DNA of 64,000 bases from positions 9,730,221 to 9,794,220 of the forward strand of contig OZ023181.1 of NCBI GenBank assembly GCA_963995505.1, in the 5' to 3' direction. Shown here in pieces: positions 44,488-56,417 of this stretch. A model generated the notes under the pieces. That model had not been told where the DNA came from and did no database searches. It was given only the letters and a program-made list of their open reading frames with translations. The DNA is from Hypericum androsaemum (lineage: Eukaryota > Streptophyta > Magnoliopsida > Malpighiales > Hypericaceae). Every line of letters starts with the position of its first letter. Within the stretch, counting starts at the first letter, position 1. Position numbers and translations under genes: made by a program.

Positions 44488-45737
44488 TCCTATGGCAAGG
44501 TCAAGTTAAGGACCATAAACAAGCATAGTTTCTTTTTGTTTTCTTATTTATATTTATTTTTGTAGGTAGACAGTGCCTTTCCCCTCATCCCGGTGGTTAC
44601 ACCCCTTCGGGGACCAAGTAATTTTGTGATGGTGACTGCACCAAGTCGTCAATAGTCAAAAAGCGAGCTTGAGCACAGGCACTAAATATCCAGAATCCAC
44701 CGGGCGACAGGACAGCCACTGAGTGGCAACAGATGCAGGGGAACAACTCCACCCACTTCCACCGTGCTCCCCAACAAAGGCCTCAAAAATCAGGGATGTC
44801 CTATATCTCTCCTTCTTAGTCATGATCATATTGTTATTTTGTTTTTGTCCTTGTTCATTGGCATTATTGTGACCACAGAGGTCATTATGTGTGCTTTTGA
44901 TTGAACTATTTAAGACTTTGTTGACCACGGAGGTCATCAAAGTCATGTGTTTTCATTATCAATTTCTTTTCCTCGCTTCTCCCACATTGAGGACAATGTG
45001 TCTTTCAAAAGAGAGTGTGTGTGTGTGTTGGGGGGGGGGGGGGGGTTTGGGGGAGTTCCACGTAGGAACTTGCATGCTTAGGTCTAGAATTAGTTATTTA
45101 GGTCAAGTTCTGGCACTCTTTTGACAACTTTGACCCCTGCCCCCCCCCCCCCCCAATTTTTTATTTCTTCATCTTAAGGCGAAACCAACACTTAGTAGGA
45201 ATCTTAACCCGGTTGTAAGATATAGGAATGCCGAGCCTCCATACCCTCGCTTGTTTAAATTTGCGGTCTCCCTAGTTGAGTGGACTCAAGGGTTTACGAG
45301 CGACCTTGTGTGAGAAATTTTTGTTTATGAGGTGCTTATATGCTCTGGGAAATTGGGGTATCCTATGAGTACTTAGTTGTCTCTCCTTTTTGAGTAAGTT
45401 GCGAGAGGACGGGGGCTATTTTTGATTGAATTTTGCCTAGAGCCTTAAAAGCCTGACCCTGTATCTTCTTTTCCCTTGTATAGCCCTTTGAGCCAAGCCA
45501 TTCCTTTGATACATACATTAATCATGCTATCCCCAACCCAATCTCTCTACCTGTGACTATAAGTCCGAGGATGCGTTTAGGATCTATCTAATGGGGAATT
45601 GTCTAAGGGTTTCATGATAGAATAGGCTCATTAAGGGATTTCACTTTAGGGAAAATATGTAGAAAATGGCCAAATTCAATCGCCAAACCTTGCCTAAACC
45701 AAAATTTTTCCAAAAAAGTGAATATAGAGAAAAGCAT
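44488..45737 (+). mobile_element. 3' noncoding region of element L with homopolymer tracts
   Basis: The motif ATTGAGGACAATGTG (about 44982) precedes a (GT)n run and 16 G (45030-45045) and then GGGGGAGTTCCACGTAGGAA, the same arrangement as in elements E and M. A run of 15 C (45140-45154) follows 95 bases later. No frame with recognisable domains was found. Confidence 0.6.
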
Positions 45738-45850
45738 AAAAAGAGCAAGAAATGTTCACTTTATGCCCTCTTTTTAGGATCATTTAGACCCGGTCTTGAG
45801 TCTGTTTGAGTCATTTTATGCCATTTTTAGGTCTATAGAATAGTTTCACA
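45738..45850 (+). repeat. 3' LTR remnant of element L
   Basis: AGAGCAAGAAATGTTCACTT and the next 100 bases match the beginning of the element B and J LTRs (including GAGTCATTTTATGCCATTTT). Similarity stops at about 45850, where sequence assigned to element K begins, so most of this LTR is deleted. Confidence 0.7.
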
Positions 45851-47348
45851 CTCAAAAGTTTCTGCAACAAAGTCCTGTTTCCCGACTGCCCGAAGTTGAA
45901 GCCACCCAAGCCTACTCACAAAACGATGAAGAAGGATCTACTTGCTTTGAAAAAATAAGTTATGAAGTTGTAGAAGAGATAAAAGAAGATGCAGCAAGAG
46001 ATTATGGTACTGAAGGCCCAGGTTGGTCCCTCTAATCCAGCGCCTTCTCCTCAGCCTGAAGATATTCGCATCCTGCCGGAGGACAACACCAACTCCTCTC
46101 CTAAAAAATCTACAGATCCTATTCTGGAAGGAGATCGTTCTCCTTATACTAGTGCCTCTCAAGATCATCAAGTACCAGATGAAGAAGAAGAAGAAATCAC
46201 TGCTCCCGAAAAAGAAATCCAAATTGAAGGTAGGCAAGAAAGGGAATCCTCTCTGCTACTTGAACAAGTGGTTGATTCCTTTATGGGACTTCAGAAGTCT
46301 CCAATCCCTACACCAACACCAGTATCACCAATTCCTCCGTTCGCTTCATGCTTAAAAAGCACTAATTTGTCTAAGAAGACAAGGAGCAAGATGTCTATTA
46401 CCCCAGCAACACGTAAGCAGTTTGCTGAAGGTCGCCTTTCTGATAAAGGCACCTTAGGGGGAGAAGAAGACATGGCTAAGGGGAAGAAAAAAGAAGAAGA
46501 AGCTGCAAAAGAAAATGTTGCAGCAGAACAAAAAGAAGATGAAGTTATTCCTGAGAAAAAAGCTCAGAAAGATGATGTTGTGGCTGAAGAAAGCCAAAAT
46601 GCAGTCCTTGACACTACTGCTGCATAGATTATCATCGAAGTAACTGATGATGATGTAAGGAAAAGAAAGGACAAGGGCATTGCCGCATCCCCAAAGAAGA
46701 AGATTGGCTCAACTTTAAGAGTTAGAACATCGTTGATAGAGAAGCCCATGCAGAAGTAGAAGAAGAAGAAGTGTCTCACCAAGACTCCACCAATGGCCAA
46801 GAAGGCCTCTGCCTCTACTGTCATGAAGAAGAAGAAAGAACCACCCACTGCATGAATGTCTTTGGTCATGACTCAAATGATGTAATAGGTTACGGAAGAG
46901 ATGCCAGTGAGGATGATTCTTATTGATCTACTCCACTCCTCAAAATAAACACTTTTTGAATATCTGTTGATCTTTTGAGCCTAGGATAAAAAACTCTATA
47001 TATTCATATGGCTATTATGTTTGTTGGATAATTGCTCGGTACATTTGTCTATTCTAAATTGCTACTACTGGTTATCATATTCTACATTGAACACATGTTT
47101 GTCATGGACTTACGTCTTGCATGAATGTGTTAGGTATTGATAGCTTTTGATGCACTGTGCTTAAATCAAATTTGTGATGGCTCATGTTTGTTATGGACTT
47201 AAGCCTATCCTAAATGATCTAACATGTTTATTGAGTGCACATAGACAGGGGGAGAAAAATGAGCGAGGAAAACTTAATCGGCAAATGATTAAGGAGGAAC
47301 CTTAGCCAAATTCTAATAAGAAGTTGCCCTTATCAAAAAGTGGGAGAT
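45851..47348 (+). mobile_element. 3' internal region of copia element K
   Basis: Sequence between the truncated LTR of L and the 3' LTR of K. It includes the 212-codon frame at 45989-46627 and a continuation to about 46860 in broken frames, then AT-rich sequence. It ends in the polypurine tract AAAAAGTGGGAGAT just before the LTR at 47349. The pol of K is missing. Confidence 0.55.
45989..46627 (+). CDS. Lys/Glu-rich frame in the 3' part of element K
   Basis: A 212-codon open frame of unknown function. It has Pro/Ser-rich (NPAPSPQPEDIRILPEDNT) and strongly charged stretches (DEEEEEITAPEKEIQIE; KGKKKEEEAAKENVAAEQKE) and no recognisable domain, signal peptide or membrane segment. It lies where some SIRE/Maximus copia elements carry an extra or env-like frame after pol. 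That placement is only positional, because the pol of K is lost. Low complexity could keep the frame open by chance. Confidence 0.35.
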   Translation: MQQEIMVLKAQVGPSNPAPSPQPEDIRILPEDNTNSSPKKSTDPILEGDRSPYTSASQDHQVPDEEEEEITAPEKEIQIEGRQERESSLLLEQVVDSFMGLQKSPIPTPTPVSPIPPFASCLKSTNLSKKTRSKMSITPATRKQFAEGRLSDKGTLGGEEDMAKGKKKEEEAAKENVAAEQKEDEVIPEKKAQKDDVVAEESQNAVLDTTAA

Positions 47349-48848
47349 TGAAAATGCGTTAGTATTTTGATTAAGTGCATATAAGAATTTGGTTAAACAT
47401 GATAGAGAAAAAAGCTATGCATAGTGGTACACTGATCATAAACTCAGTTATCCTTAAGTACTACAAAATGCTAGTCATGATCTACGGGATAAAGAAGTAT
47501 ATCAAGAGATCGGTCATAAGCTACAAGGACTTAACTTGCTAAGTTAGGTAAGTAACTTTTTCACAGAGACTAAGCTTATTCTTACACAGGGTCATAAACT
47601 TTGCTGTCGTGTGATCATTGATTTTTCGGTAAAATCTGAGTGGTCAATGAAGATTGTTTGATTGTTAAGAAATTTCTTAAGTTTAGGTTAACTCTTTATT
47701 TTCATACTCTAGTTGAAGCTTGACCAAATGATCTAGATATTTATCTCAAGGCAAATTAAAATTTGAACATTGCCAAGAACAAGACGATTACGGCTTTTAC
47801 CCGCCATATAATTGCCTCGCCATGACTTGGTTGCTTGGTGGTTAAATCATTATTCTATGGATTAGAGAGATTAACTATGGGAAGAGTTATATAATCATCT
47901 TTTGAAAAAGTGTACGTGATGGGCGATTGCCCTAGACAATTCACTCTTTTGTCCAAGGATTAATTGTTTAAATCTTGATTATGTTGATCTAACATAACCT
48001 GATACAAAAGAGGTTTCAGAAGTACTTTTGGCTTTGTTTTGTTACAACTATTTTAGTGATCAAATCACCCACATGTTAAGGTCTACTTAAGTCAAGCATA
48101 GGAAGAAAAATTGGCTATCCTGATAGCTAAGAAAAGCTTCTCCTCCAACGGCTACTTTAAACATGAAGAGCAAGCTTGAGGACTTGCTTGGAGAACAAGG
48201 GCCAATGGCTACATGCAAGGGAGATCCTACAAATAGAAAATCAATCCAAGAACAAAGGTGAACCACTCGAGAGAAAAAGAAAGTGATCAAGATTTAAAGA
48301 AGAAATCTAGCTAGAAGCTGAATTCCTGCATTCAAGAGAGAAAAGTTATGATCACAAAGTGGTTAAGACAACGAGCGTATTAGATATACTTTTGTCTTAG
48401 AAACTTGCTCAACTTCTGTGTGAAGGTGTGAGAAGTATATATTTGTAAGAGCAACGATAAGCTCAAGGTTTCTAGAGATCCTGCAAATCTAGAAAGGTAG
48501 CTAGCTGGTGCTTGTAAAAGGTAGTGTGTTGAGAGGTTACTAGTGAACTTGGTAAAACTAGAAAGCAGTAGCTAGCCGGAGTCCGTGAAGCTAGTGGTGT
48601 AAGTTTTGAAGTGAACCTGGTAAAACTTGTGGTGTACTCTTATATTTTTATTGGGGATAATAAAAAGCGGGAGGATAGTTGAAGAGTGGACGTAGGCTCA
48701 AGTGGACCAAACTGAACCATTATACATCTCGTGTCAATTCTCTCTAACCTTATTCTTGTCTACACAAATTGACTAAGTACCAACGAAAGTTGGGAAAATC
48801 AATTGAGACCTAATTCAACCCCGTCTTAGGTTGCTTGTTGGACCTACA
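47349..48848 (+). repeat. 3' LTR of copia element K
   Basis: 1500 bp, from TGAAAATGCG after the polypurine tract AGTGGGAGAT to GGACCTACA. Its second part (47895-48848) matches 36026-36943. The right flank is the LTR of element M, so K inserted there; GACTA (48849-48853) is the expected target-site copy. Confidence 0.85.
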
Positions 48849-49424
48849 GACTATTAGAGGATGAAATGTATATCATCTTTTTAGCTTTCTAACGGTACCT
48901 CACATGCCTTAATCTGATGTCAAAGCAGACGTTCTAGTCATTTTAGTGTCGCACCCTGCCAACCCGCCGCCTAGCGGGTATGCTCACCATTCGGCGGGAT
49001 TTTTGCCATCCAATGAGTTAGTACTGATGAGCCTAAGGTCACCATTCATCGATTTAACGCTAGGCAATTTCTTTTAGGGGGTTGGGAGAGCTTCAGAGAA
49101 TTCCACGAACAGGACAATCGACGTTCAGCAGGCGATCACACCATTCGACAGGCGATCACAGTGTTCGGCATTTTTTACAAGGCAATCGTTGTTCGTTAGT
49201 TCATTTGGCAGTTCGACGGATGTAGATTTTTTTTAGGCTTGACCTTCTCTTGTTGCATCTCCCTCTTTGCTCTGCATCATCCAATGCTCCACCTCTCGAT
49301 AAACCTCCAAAAGACAAAGAAAAACACGAGTAAAACCATCCAAGTCAACGAACCCAGAAATGGCCTAAAAGACAGTAAACACGTTAACTAAAGACATGAA
49401 AATTGGTCTAAATGACACTAAAAT
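48849..49424 (-). repeat. 3' LTR of element M, middle portion
   Basis: It matches 62590-63180 of the 5' LTR of M (for example TATGCTCACCATTCGGCGGG versus TATGCTCACCAATCGGCGGG). It is cut on the left by element K and on the right by element N, whose insertion it shares with the stub at 57971-58009. Confidence 0.8.
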
Positions 49425-50990
49425 TATTAGTATATATGTCCTAGTGACAATCCTAGTAAGGACATTATACTTGATCACATTCAGTTATTTCGTATTATTG
49501 ATTTATAATACTTGGCATTACACTGATCGAATATAAGGTTTGATTGCTTACACATATTCATGTTAATGTTCCCATGAACTAATGTTGTCATTGAAAATAT
49601 GAGATCTCAGATGACCATGAACATGGTTCTTAAACAACCATAATCAATCATCATCGAGAATGTAATATCGATGATACCATTGAGATTGGTGTGCGATCTG
49701 CATCATATCCTTAGAGGATGTAGTGATTCTCACAACTATGAAATACATGAATGCACATACACTTTAGGGAGTATTGGCATGCCCGACCAAGAAATTGTTT
49801 GGTGCATTCTATTTACGTGTCTACGAGAATATCGGTTTGTGGAGTAGTGCAATAGTCCTCCGACCTGAGGTCAATACGCACGACATGTACGAAGTGATGG
49901 ACTTTGACCATGACCAAGGCTTGCACTCTTGTCGGGGTAGATACGGCATGTTTGGGGTACATCACGAAGTGCATGTGCGTGGTAGTTGAACCAAGAATAT
50001 GATTCCTTCCTCAAATAGACTTGGAGAGAATACTTGTCTTCTCATAACTAATTGGATCGTTAGTTATTGACCAATGCACGTAACTTTTGGAATGGTGTCT
50101 AAAAGTGATAAAATGATCAATTAGTTGAATGAGATAATATGATTAAGTTATTTGAATAGACACTTAATCATGTTTTAGACTTAATCAAGTATTTGAGAAT
50201 AAAAGGACCGTATCACTGTGAGCATCACATTACAGGTAGTTGCAGTATCCTTGTAACGTACCTCATATGTTAAGATTGTCTAGTTTATTGTCTAGTATTC
50301 GACCAAGACCATTAGTTTGACTAATCGTTTGAAATGTGAGGGCCTATGAGTCACACAACAAGTAGTCTTAGCTTACGAATTGAAGTTAGATAAAATATTG
50401 ATTTGATCAAGAATATCTAATTTATGGAGAAATATTATAATTCTATTAGATAGTATTATAATTATTTAATTGAATTAGATTTAATTAAATAGTATATGTA
50501 TAGTAAAATGTTGGACAAATTGATCGGATAAAAAAATTGTTAAAATGGGCTTTAAGGCCCAATTTAACGCGGAGCAAACAAAGGCTTATTGCCTTGTTGC
50601 CCACGCAAGGGCCAAATGAAATTAATGTGGAAGTTTGGCTGCAGCCTTGATGACCACGTTTGACACTCGTATTAGGAGTTGTCAAGTTAATTTTACTATT
50701 TATATACCTAATTTTAGGTTAGTTACGACTTAATTTGACCTAGACATACAATATTTCTCTAGCTATTTTTCGGAAAGAATTTTTTTAGCAAATTCTCGAG
50801 GATTTCAACAGTCAAAGAATCCATAGACGAGGAATACATGGATACCATAGTTGAGGATTCGATCTACAACGTATTATAAGAATTCTCTAACTATGTTATA
50901 TTTTATGTTATACTGCCATGATCAGATTCGTGTTGGTAAAAATTTAATCTTCCGTTGCTACGAACCCGAGGTTCGTATTTATAAAATCCA
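49425..50990 (+). repeat. 5' LTR of copia element N
   Basis: It begins TATTAGTATATATGTCC (TG changed to TA) and ends ATAAAATCCA before the PBS. It matches 56418-57968. Preceded by AAAAT (49420-49424), which recurs at 57971-57975, a 5-bp target duplication. Confidence 0.88.
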
Positions 50991-52240
50991 ATAGCGGTAT
51001 CAGAACTTCATGTTAATTTTTGATAGTATATGTGATTTTATGAGTCTTCGTATTGGCTATATTGATTTTGTGACCTGCGAAACCCCCACGTTTGGTGAAC
51101 ACAGTAATTTGACTGATTTGTATTGGCTGCGAAAACCCTGTGTAACCTCCGAAGCTTTGGAAGCTTTGCTTTGATAATTTCCTGGATTAATTAGACGAAG
51201 CTTTGGAAGCTTGCTTTGAAAAGCTTGATTTTGTAATCTTTTTATGCCCAACTCTTTGATTTTGGTTTGCTGATTAATTGCAATCTGGTCCCTAAGTTAA
51301 TCTTAAATTCTGAAAATAATAAGGGGTTGTTTAGTTGGCCAGAAATTTTGAATATTGGACAAAATAATTTTGGAGAGACTTTAGAAATTGAGTGAAAGCT
51401 TGAAGCCTGTTGGTATTTCTAATTTAGCAATAACTTTACCTACGAATATTTATTACCTTGCACTTTTATTTGATATATGTGCAAAGTATGATTATTATGT
51501 GAAAAATATATCTGAATTAGATTCTAGCAACTATATACATTTCATTTTCTGAGTTGGATCTTATGACATTATGTGAACTATTTATAGATCTTAAATATCC
51601 GACATAAAATATTCCTCAATTTAAATATGATTTTTATTTAGGATGAATAATGTCTTCTGTCATAATTAAGAGAAATCAAGATTTTGCTCTATTGTATTTA
51701 AGACTAAGGTCTTTTGCTCGAGCTACGTCTAAATGAAAATCATATAGAATGAATGATGTCTTCCGTCATAATTAAGAGAAACCAAGATTTCGCTCTATCG
51801 TATTTAAGACCAAGGTCTTTTGCTTGGAGCTACGTCTAATGAAACTCTTATAGGGACATGAAAATATCGTCGTGTGATAGTTATAAACCACCTAAGTTAT
51901 TTCATAAGCCAAAGTAAGGAAACAATGAGGGGACCTCAAATTGGACTGTGTCTAATAACTAGGAATTGTAGAAATTGCAATTGGTTTGGAGACCTACCAG
52001 TTCTGCTGTTATAGTCACAAACCAAAGCAGGAGATTGTGATAGTAGGAATATGGATCCTAGTCCGTTATGATTTATATTAGATATAAATTCATACTCTTC
52101 CAATGAGGTCGTTGAGTATGTGAAAATAATGGAGACAAAAGAAAGCTAAAGCAGTGTTTATTTTGATTGCTAGATATTGATCATAGAAATTACATGTTGT
52201 TTAATTCTTGTTTTAATTCTATTTCTTTAGGTGTGTTGAT
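50991..52240 (+). mobile_element. PBS and untranslated leader of element N
   Basis: GCGGTATCAGAAC right after the LTR (about 50994-51006) is a copia Met-tRNA primer-binding site. The 1.2-kb leader contains a tandem duplication of a 106-bp unit (51644-51853) and a smaller repeat GAAGCTTTGGAAGCTT (51149 and 51193). No frame was seen. Confidence 0.75.
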
Positions 52241-53070
52241 ATGGCTAATATGTCATTGGGATTCGTGCTAGAATCGAACAAGTTGGTTGGGCCCAATTTT
52301 TTGGATTGACACCGAAACATGTATTTGGTGCTAAGGCAAGAAAGGATTAAGTACGTGTTGACACGCTATCCCTGTTACCCCTGTAGCTAGTTCTCTTGAA
52401 CTTGCTACATTTGACCTAGAGGCTCAAAAGAAGCATCAGGATGATGCAAAGCAGGCACAGTATGTTATATTGCTCGGTATGACTCCTGAGCTATAAAGGC
52501 AGCATGCAAGTATGAATCCCTATGAAATGTTGAGGCACTTGAAGGATTTTTTTACTCTGAATCTTGTTCTGAGAAACATGAGGTCGTGAGGGATCTTTTC
52601 AGGTGCAGGATATCTGAAGGAGGGAAGGTTTTACCTCATGTTCTGAAGATGATTGGGCTCATCGAGAAGTTAGGTACTCTAGGTATTAAACTAGAGAATG
52701 ATGTCTCTGTGTGCGCCATTCTTTAGTCGCTTCCCGATTCATATTCTAGCTTTGTAGTGAACTACAATATGAATGGGATGGGGGTGACTATGCCTGAGCT
52801 ACATAACATGCTTAAGAATTTTGAAGGTACTATTTCGAAGGAAAGGAATGTGCTCATGGTAGACTCCTCTTCTTGTTGTGCATTTGAAGGAAAAAAAAAA
52901 CAGAAGAACAAGGCTTAGAATAGTTCCAAGTCCAAGTTCCTTAATCCTAAGGTTGGTATTCAAAAGAAAAGAGTGGGTTGACAAGGATGTGTGCTTCTAC
53001 TGTAAGCAAAAGGGGCACTGGAATAGAGATGCAATGTTCTGGCTACTAAGAACAAGGCACTAGGTGTTTC
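52241..53070 (+). pseudogene. Copia gag (element N)
   Basis: The ATG at 52241 opens MANMSLGFVLESNKLVGPNF, the usual start of a copia gag. The frame breaks soon after. Recognisable pieces are the helical gag core (KVLPHVLKMIGLIEKLGTLG, about 52625) and a zinc knuckle (CFYCKQKGHWNRD, 52990) whose last Cys is lost through a frame change. Several stops are present. Confidence 0.8.
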
Positions 53071-54570
53071 TTACTGCAGAACAGGTATGTTTGTAATTGA
53101 GATAAACATGTCCACTAATAGATCTGACTACTAGGTATTAGATATCACATGTGGCTCACATATTTGTACGAATGTGCAGGGTCTCAAACACAGCAGGGCG
53201 GTTAGACCAGGTGAGATCGCCCTATGCGTGAGAAACAGAGCACGAGTTATTGCTGAGCGTGTAGGGATATATAGTATAGACTTATCTAGTGGTATAGTTT
53301 AGAACTTAATAATTGTTATTTTGTTCTGTCTATTACTAAAAATATTCTTTCTATTCCAATGTTGGACATTGAAAGCGTTTCCTTTTATTTTTCTAATAGT
53401 AGTTGCTAATTTACATAAAATGGTATTGTTTGTGAAAATATCTGTCTTTCAAATTATTTATATTTATTAAATAGTAGACATGATGTTCTTAATGTACAAA
53501 ATAAGAAGCTCAAATTGAGTAATCAGAAAAATCTCACCTTCTTATGGCATTGTAGGCTTGGTCATGCCAATGAGAAAAGGATTGCAAGGTTAAAAAAATT
53601 AGACAACTTGATCCCATTCGACTTAGAGTCCTATGGAGATTATGAATCTTGTCTCAATGGTAAAAAGACCAACAAACCCTTCATTGGAAAAGGGGTAAGA
53701 GTCAAAGAAGTGCTAGAGCTGGTTCATAGTGACATGTGTGGACCATTAACCACTCTAGCAAGGGGTAGTTTCAGATACTTCATTACTTTTACTAATAACC
53801 TCTCTAGGTATGGGTAAGTATTTCTTATGAAACATAAAACCGAGGCCTTTGAGAAGTTTAAGGAGTATAAAGCAGAAGTAGAGAAATAACTTGGTAAGAG
53901 TATTAAAACTCTTCGATCTGATCGAGGAGGTGAATACCTTAGCCATAAATTCATAGATTATTTAAAGTTACATGAGATTCAATCATAATGGACACCTCCC
54001 AGAATACCACAAATGAATAGTATGTATGAAAGGAGGAACCAAACCCTGTTGGACATGGTAAGGTCATTGATGAGTTTCTCCTCTTTTCCAACATTTCTTT
54101 GGGGTTATGCACTCCAAACCTCAATCTACATTTTGAATAGGATTCCATCTAAATCAGTTGAAAGAATACCATATGAGTTATGGTATGGAAAGAAGCCATC
54201 ATTCTCACATATCAAGACGTGGGGTTGCCCTACTTATATGATCACTAATAAGTTATAATCCAAAGGTGAAAAAAGTTACTTTGTGGGATATCCTAAGGAA
54301 ATAAAAGTATATTATTTCTATCTCCCTGAGAAACAAAATGTTATTATTTCTAGACTGGCGATGTTTCTTCAAAATGACTATGTCTTTAAAGGACAAGGTC
54401 GTAGAAAGATAGAGCTTAAAGAAATTCAAGAACCACAAGGTAATGCTGAGGCTGAGGACTTATCGGATAACCATGACAAGGAATTAGTGGGAGCATTCAG
54501 TGATTCTCATGGTGGGAGTCTTTCACTAGGTGATAGTCTTTCCAGCTAGTGGGAGCATAGTTAGGGATAA
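53071..54570 (+). pseudogene. Copia protease and integrase (element N)
   Basis: A short protease remnant (YVLDITCGSHIC, about 53133) lacks the Asp-Ser-Gly triad. The GAG-pre-integrase segment follows with FLWHCRLGHANEKRIARLKK (53545) and ESCLNGKKTNKPF. The integrase core has the first Asp in LVHSDMCGPL (53720), the second in LRSDRGGEYL (53915) and the Glu region in QMNSMYERRNQTLLDMVRSL (54010). The segment TWGCPTYMITNKL (54220) closes it. Stops at about 53814, 53888 and 53986 break the frame. Confidence 0.85.
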
Positions 54571-56404
54571 CTCGTATGCGCAAGATACCCCAATTTGACT
54601 GAATGAGAACAATTTGGACATTGTTCAATCTCTTGCTCAGGAAACATGCGAAAGCATCGCTCTTGAGAATTCTCCTATCAAATTATTACAGAAGAACCTC
54701 TTCATGATCAGAATGAACCTCCTGCACAAATGCAACTCTGTAAGTGTACTAGGATTCATCGTCCACCTGTCAAGTTTAGTTTCCTTATGGAGGAATATGA
54801 TGATGTGGAAATCCCAAACAAGGATAAACCTAAGACTTATACTTAAGCAATGTCAGACATCAATTCAGGGAAGTGGCTAAAATTCATGAAATCTGAGATC
54901 GACACGATGTATACAAATCAGGTCTGGGACTTGGTGGAATTGCCTGAAGGGGTTAGTCTCATCAGCAGCAAATGGGTCTTCAAGAAGAAGACCGATGTAG
55001 ATGGGAAAGTGCAAACATACAAGGCTAGGTTGGTGGCACAGGGTTATAAGTAATGTGAGGGCATTGATTATGATGAGACCTTTTCACCGATTGCAAAGAT
55101 CAAGTCTATTCGGATTTTACTTGCTATAGCTGCACACTATGATTATGAGATTTGGTAGATCGATGTCAAAATAAATTTCCTTAATAGAAATCTCGAGGAG
55201 AAAGTGTTTATTACACAGTCAGAAGGTTTGTATCTAAGTCAAATCCAAAATTAGTGTGCAAGCTACAAAGGTCCATTTATGGATTAAAGCAAGCTTCTAG
55301 GAGTTGGAATATCCATTTCAACAAATTTATCAAATCATTTGACTTCGTCAGGAATGCAGAAGATCCATACGTTAATCAGAAATACTGCAGAGAAAAAATT
55401 TTTTTCATTATCATATATATTGATGACATATTGATTTTGGGAAATAGTATCAAGCTAATGCAATCTGTGAAGGATTGGTTGTCCAAGACCATCATGATGA
55501 AGGACTTGGGTGAAGCGTGCTACATCCTTGGCATAAAGATTTGCAGAGATAGATCTAGTAGGATGTTGGGACTATCATAATCCACATACATAGACAAGGT
55601 ACTAAACATTTTAAAATGGAAGACTCTAAGAGAGGTTTTCTACCGGAAAATCATGGGATTAAGCTGTCAAAGACGAATTGTCCTTCTCAAGAAGCAGAAA
55701 TCGAGTACATGGAAGGTATCCCCTACGCATCTGCAATTAGATCAATCATGCATGTCATAACTTGCACTAGACCCGATGTGGCATACACTATCAGTATCAC
55801 TGGTAGATTCCAGAAGAACCCAGGTGAACCTCACTGGATTGCTGTTAAGAATATTCTAAAGTATCTTAGACAAACTAAGAAATTTTTCTTAGTCTATAGT
55901 GGGCAGCCAGAACTTGTGGCAACTTGGTTTACCGATGCCAGTTTTATGACTGACCTTGATGACTTCAAGTCACAATCAGGGTATGCCTTCATGTTCAATG
56001 GCAGAACCGTGAGCTAGAATAGTTCTAAGCAAGATATGATTGCGGATTCAACAACCAAAGCTGAGTAAATAGCTGCATCAGAAGCTACGAAGGAGGCTGT
56101 CTGGATTTTAGAGTTCTTGAAAGAACTAGGAGTAGTTCCGAGTGCCAGTTTTCTAATAAAGATGTATTATGAGAACACTGGTGCGGTTGCACAAGCAAAG
56201 GAACCAAGATCCAACAACAGAAACAAGTATGTAAAAAGGTACTATCACTTGATCCGAGAGATCATAACGAGAAAGAAAATAGAATTAAAACATATTTCCA
56301 CAGAGGATAACTTGGCTGATCCTTTCACCAAACCACTTAGTGTTCAAAAGTATGCCAGACACTTTGAGAATCTGAGTGTTAGACATATGGGTGATTCGCT
56401 CTAG
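54571..56404 (+). pseudogene. Copia reverse transcriptase and RNase H (element N)
   Basis: RT starts at about 54850 (SGKWLKFMKSEIDTMYTNQV, SSKWVFKKKTDVDGKVQTYK) and stops at 55052. It continues with YDETFSPIAKIKSIRILLAI, and the usual DVKNAFL block reads DVKINFL. The catalytic motif YIDD lies at 55416-55427. RNase H follows (YLRQTKKFFLVYSGQPELVA, 55860; TDASF; KKIELKHISTEDNLADPFTK, 56270), ending with a stop before the polypurine tract AAGTGGGAGAT (56407-56417). At least six in-frame stops are present. Confidence 0.88.
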
Positions 56405-56417
56405 CCAAGTGGGAGAT

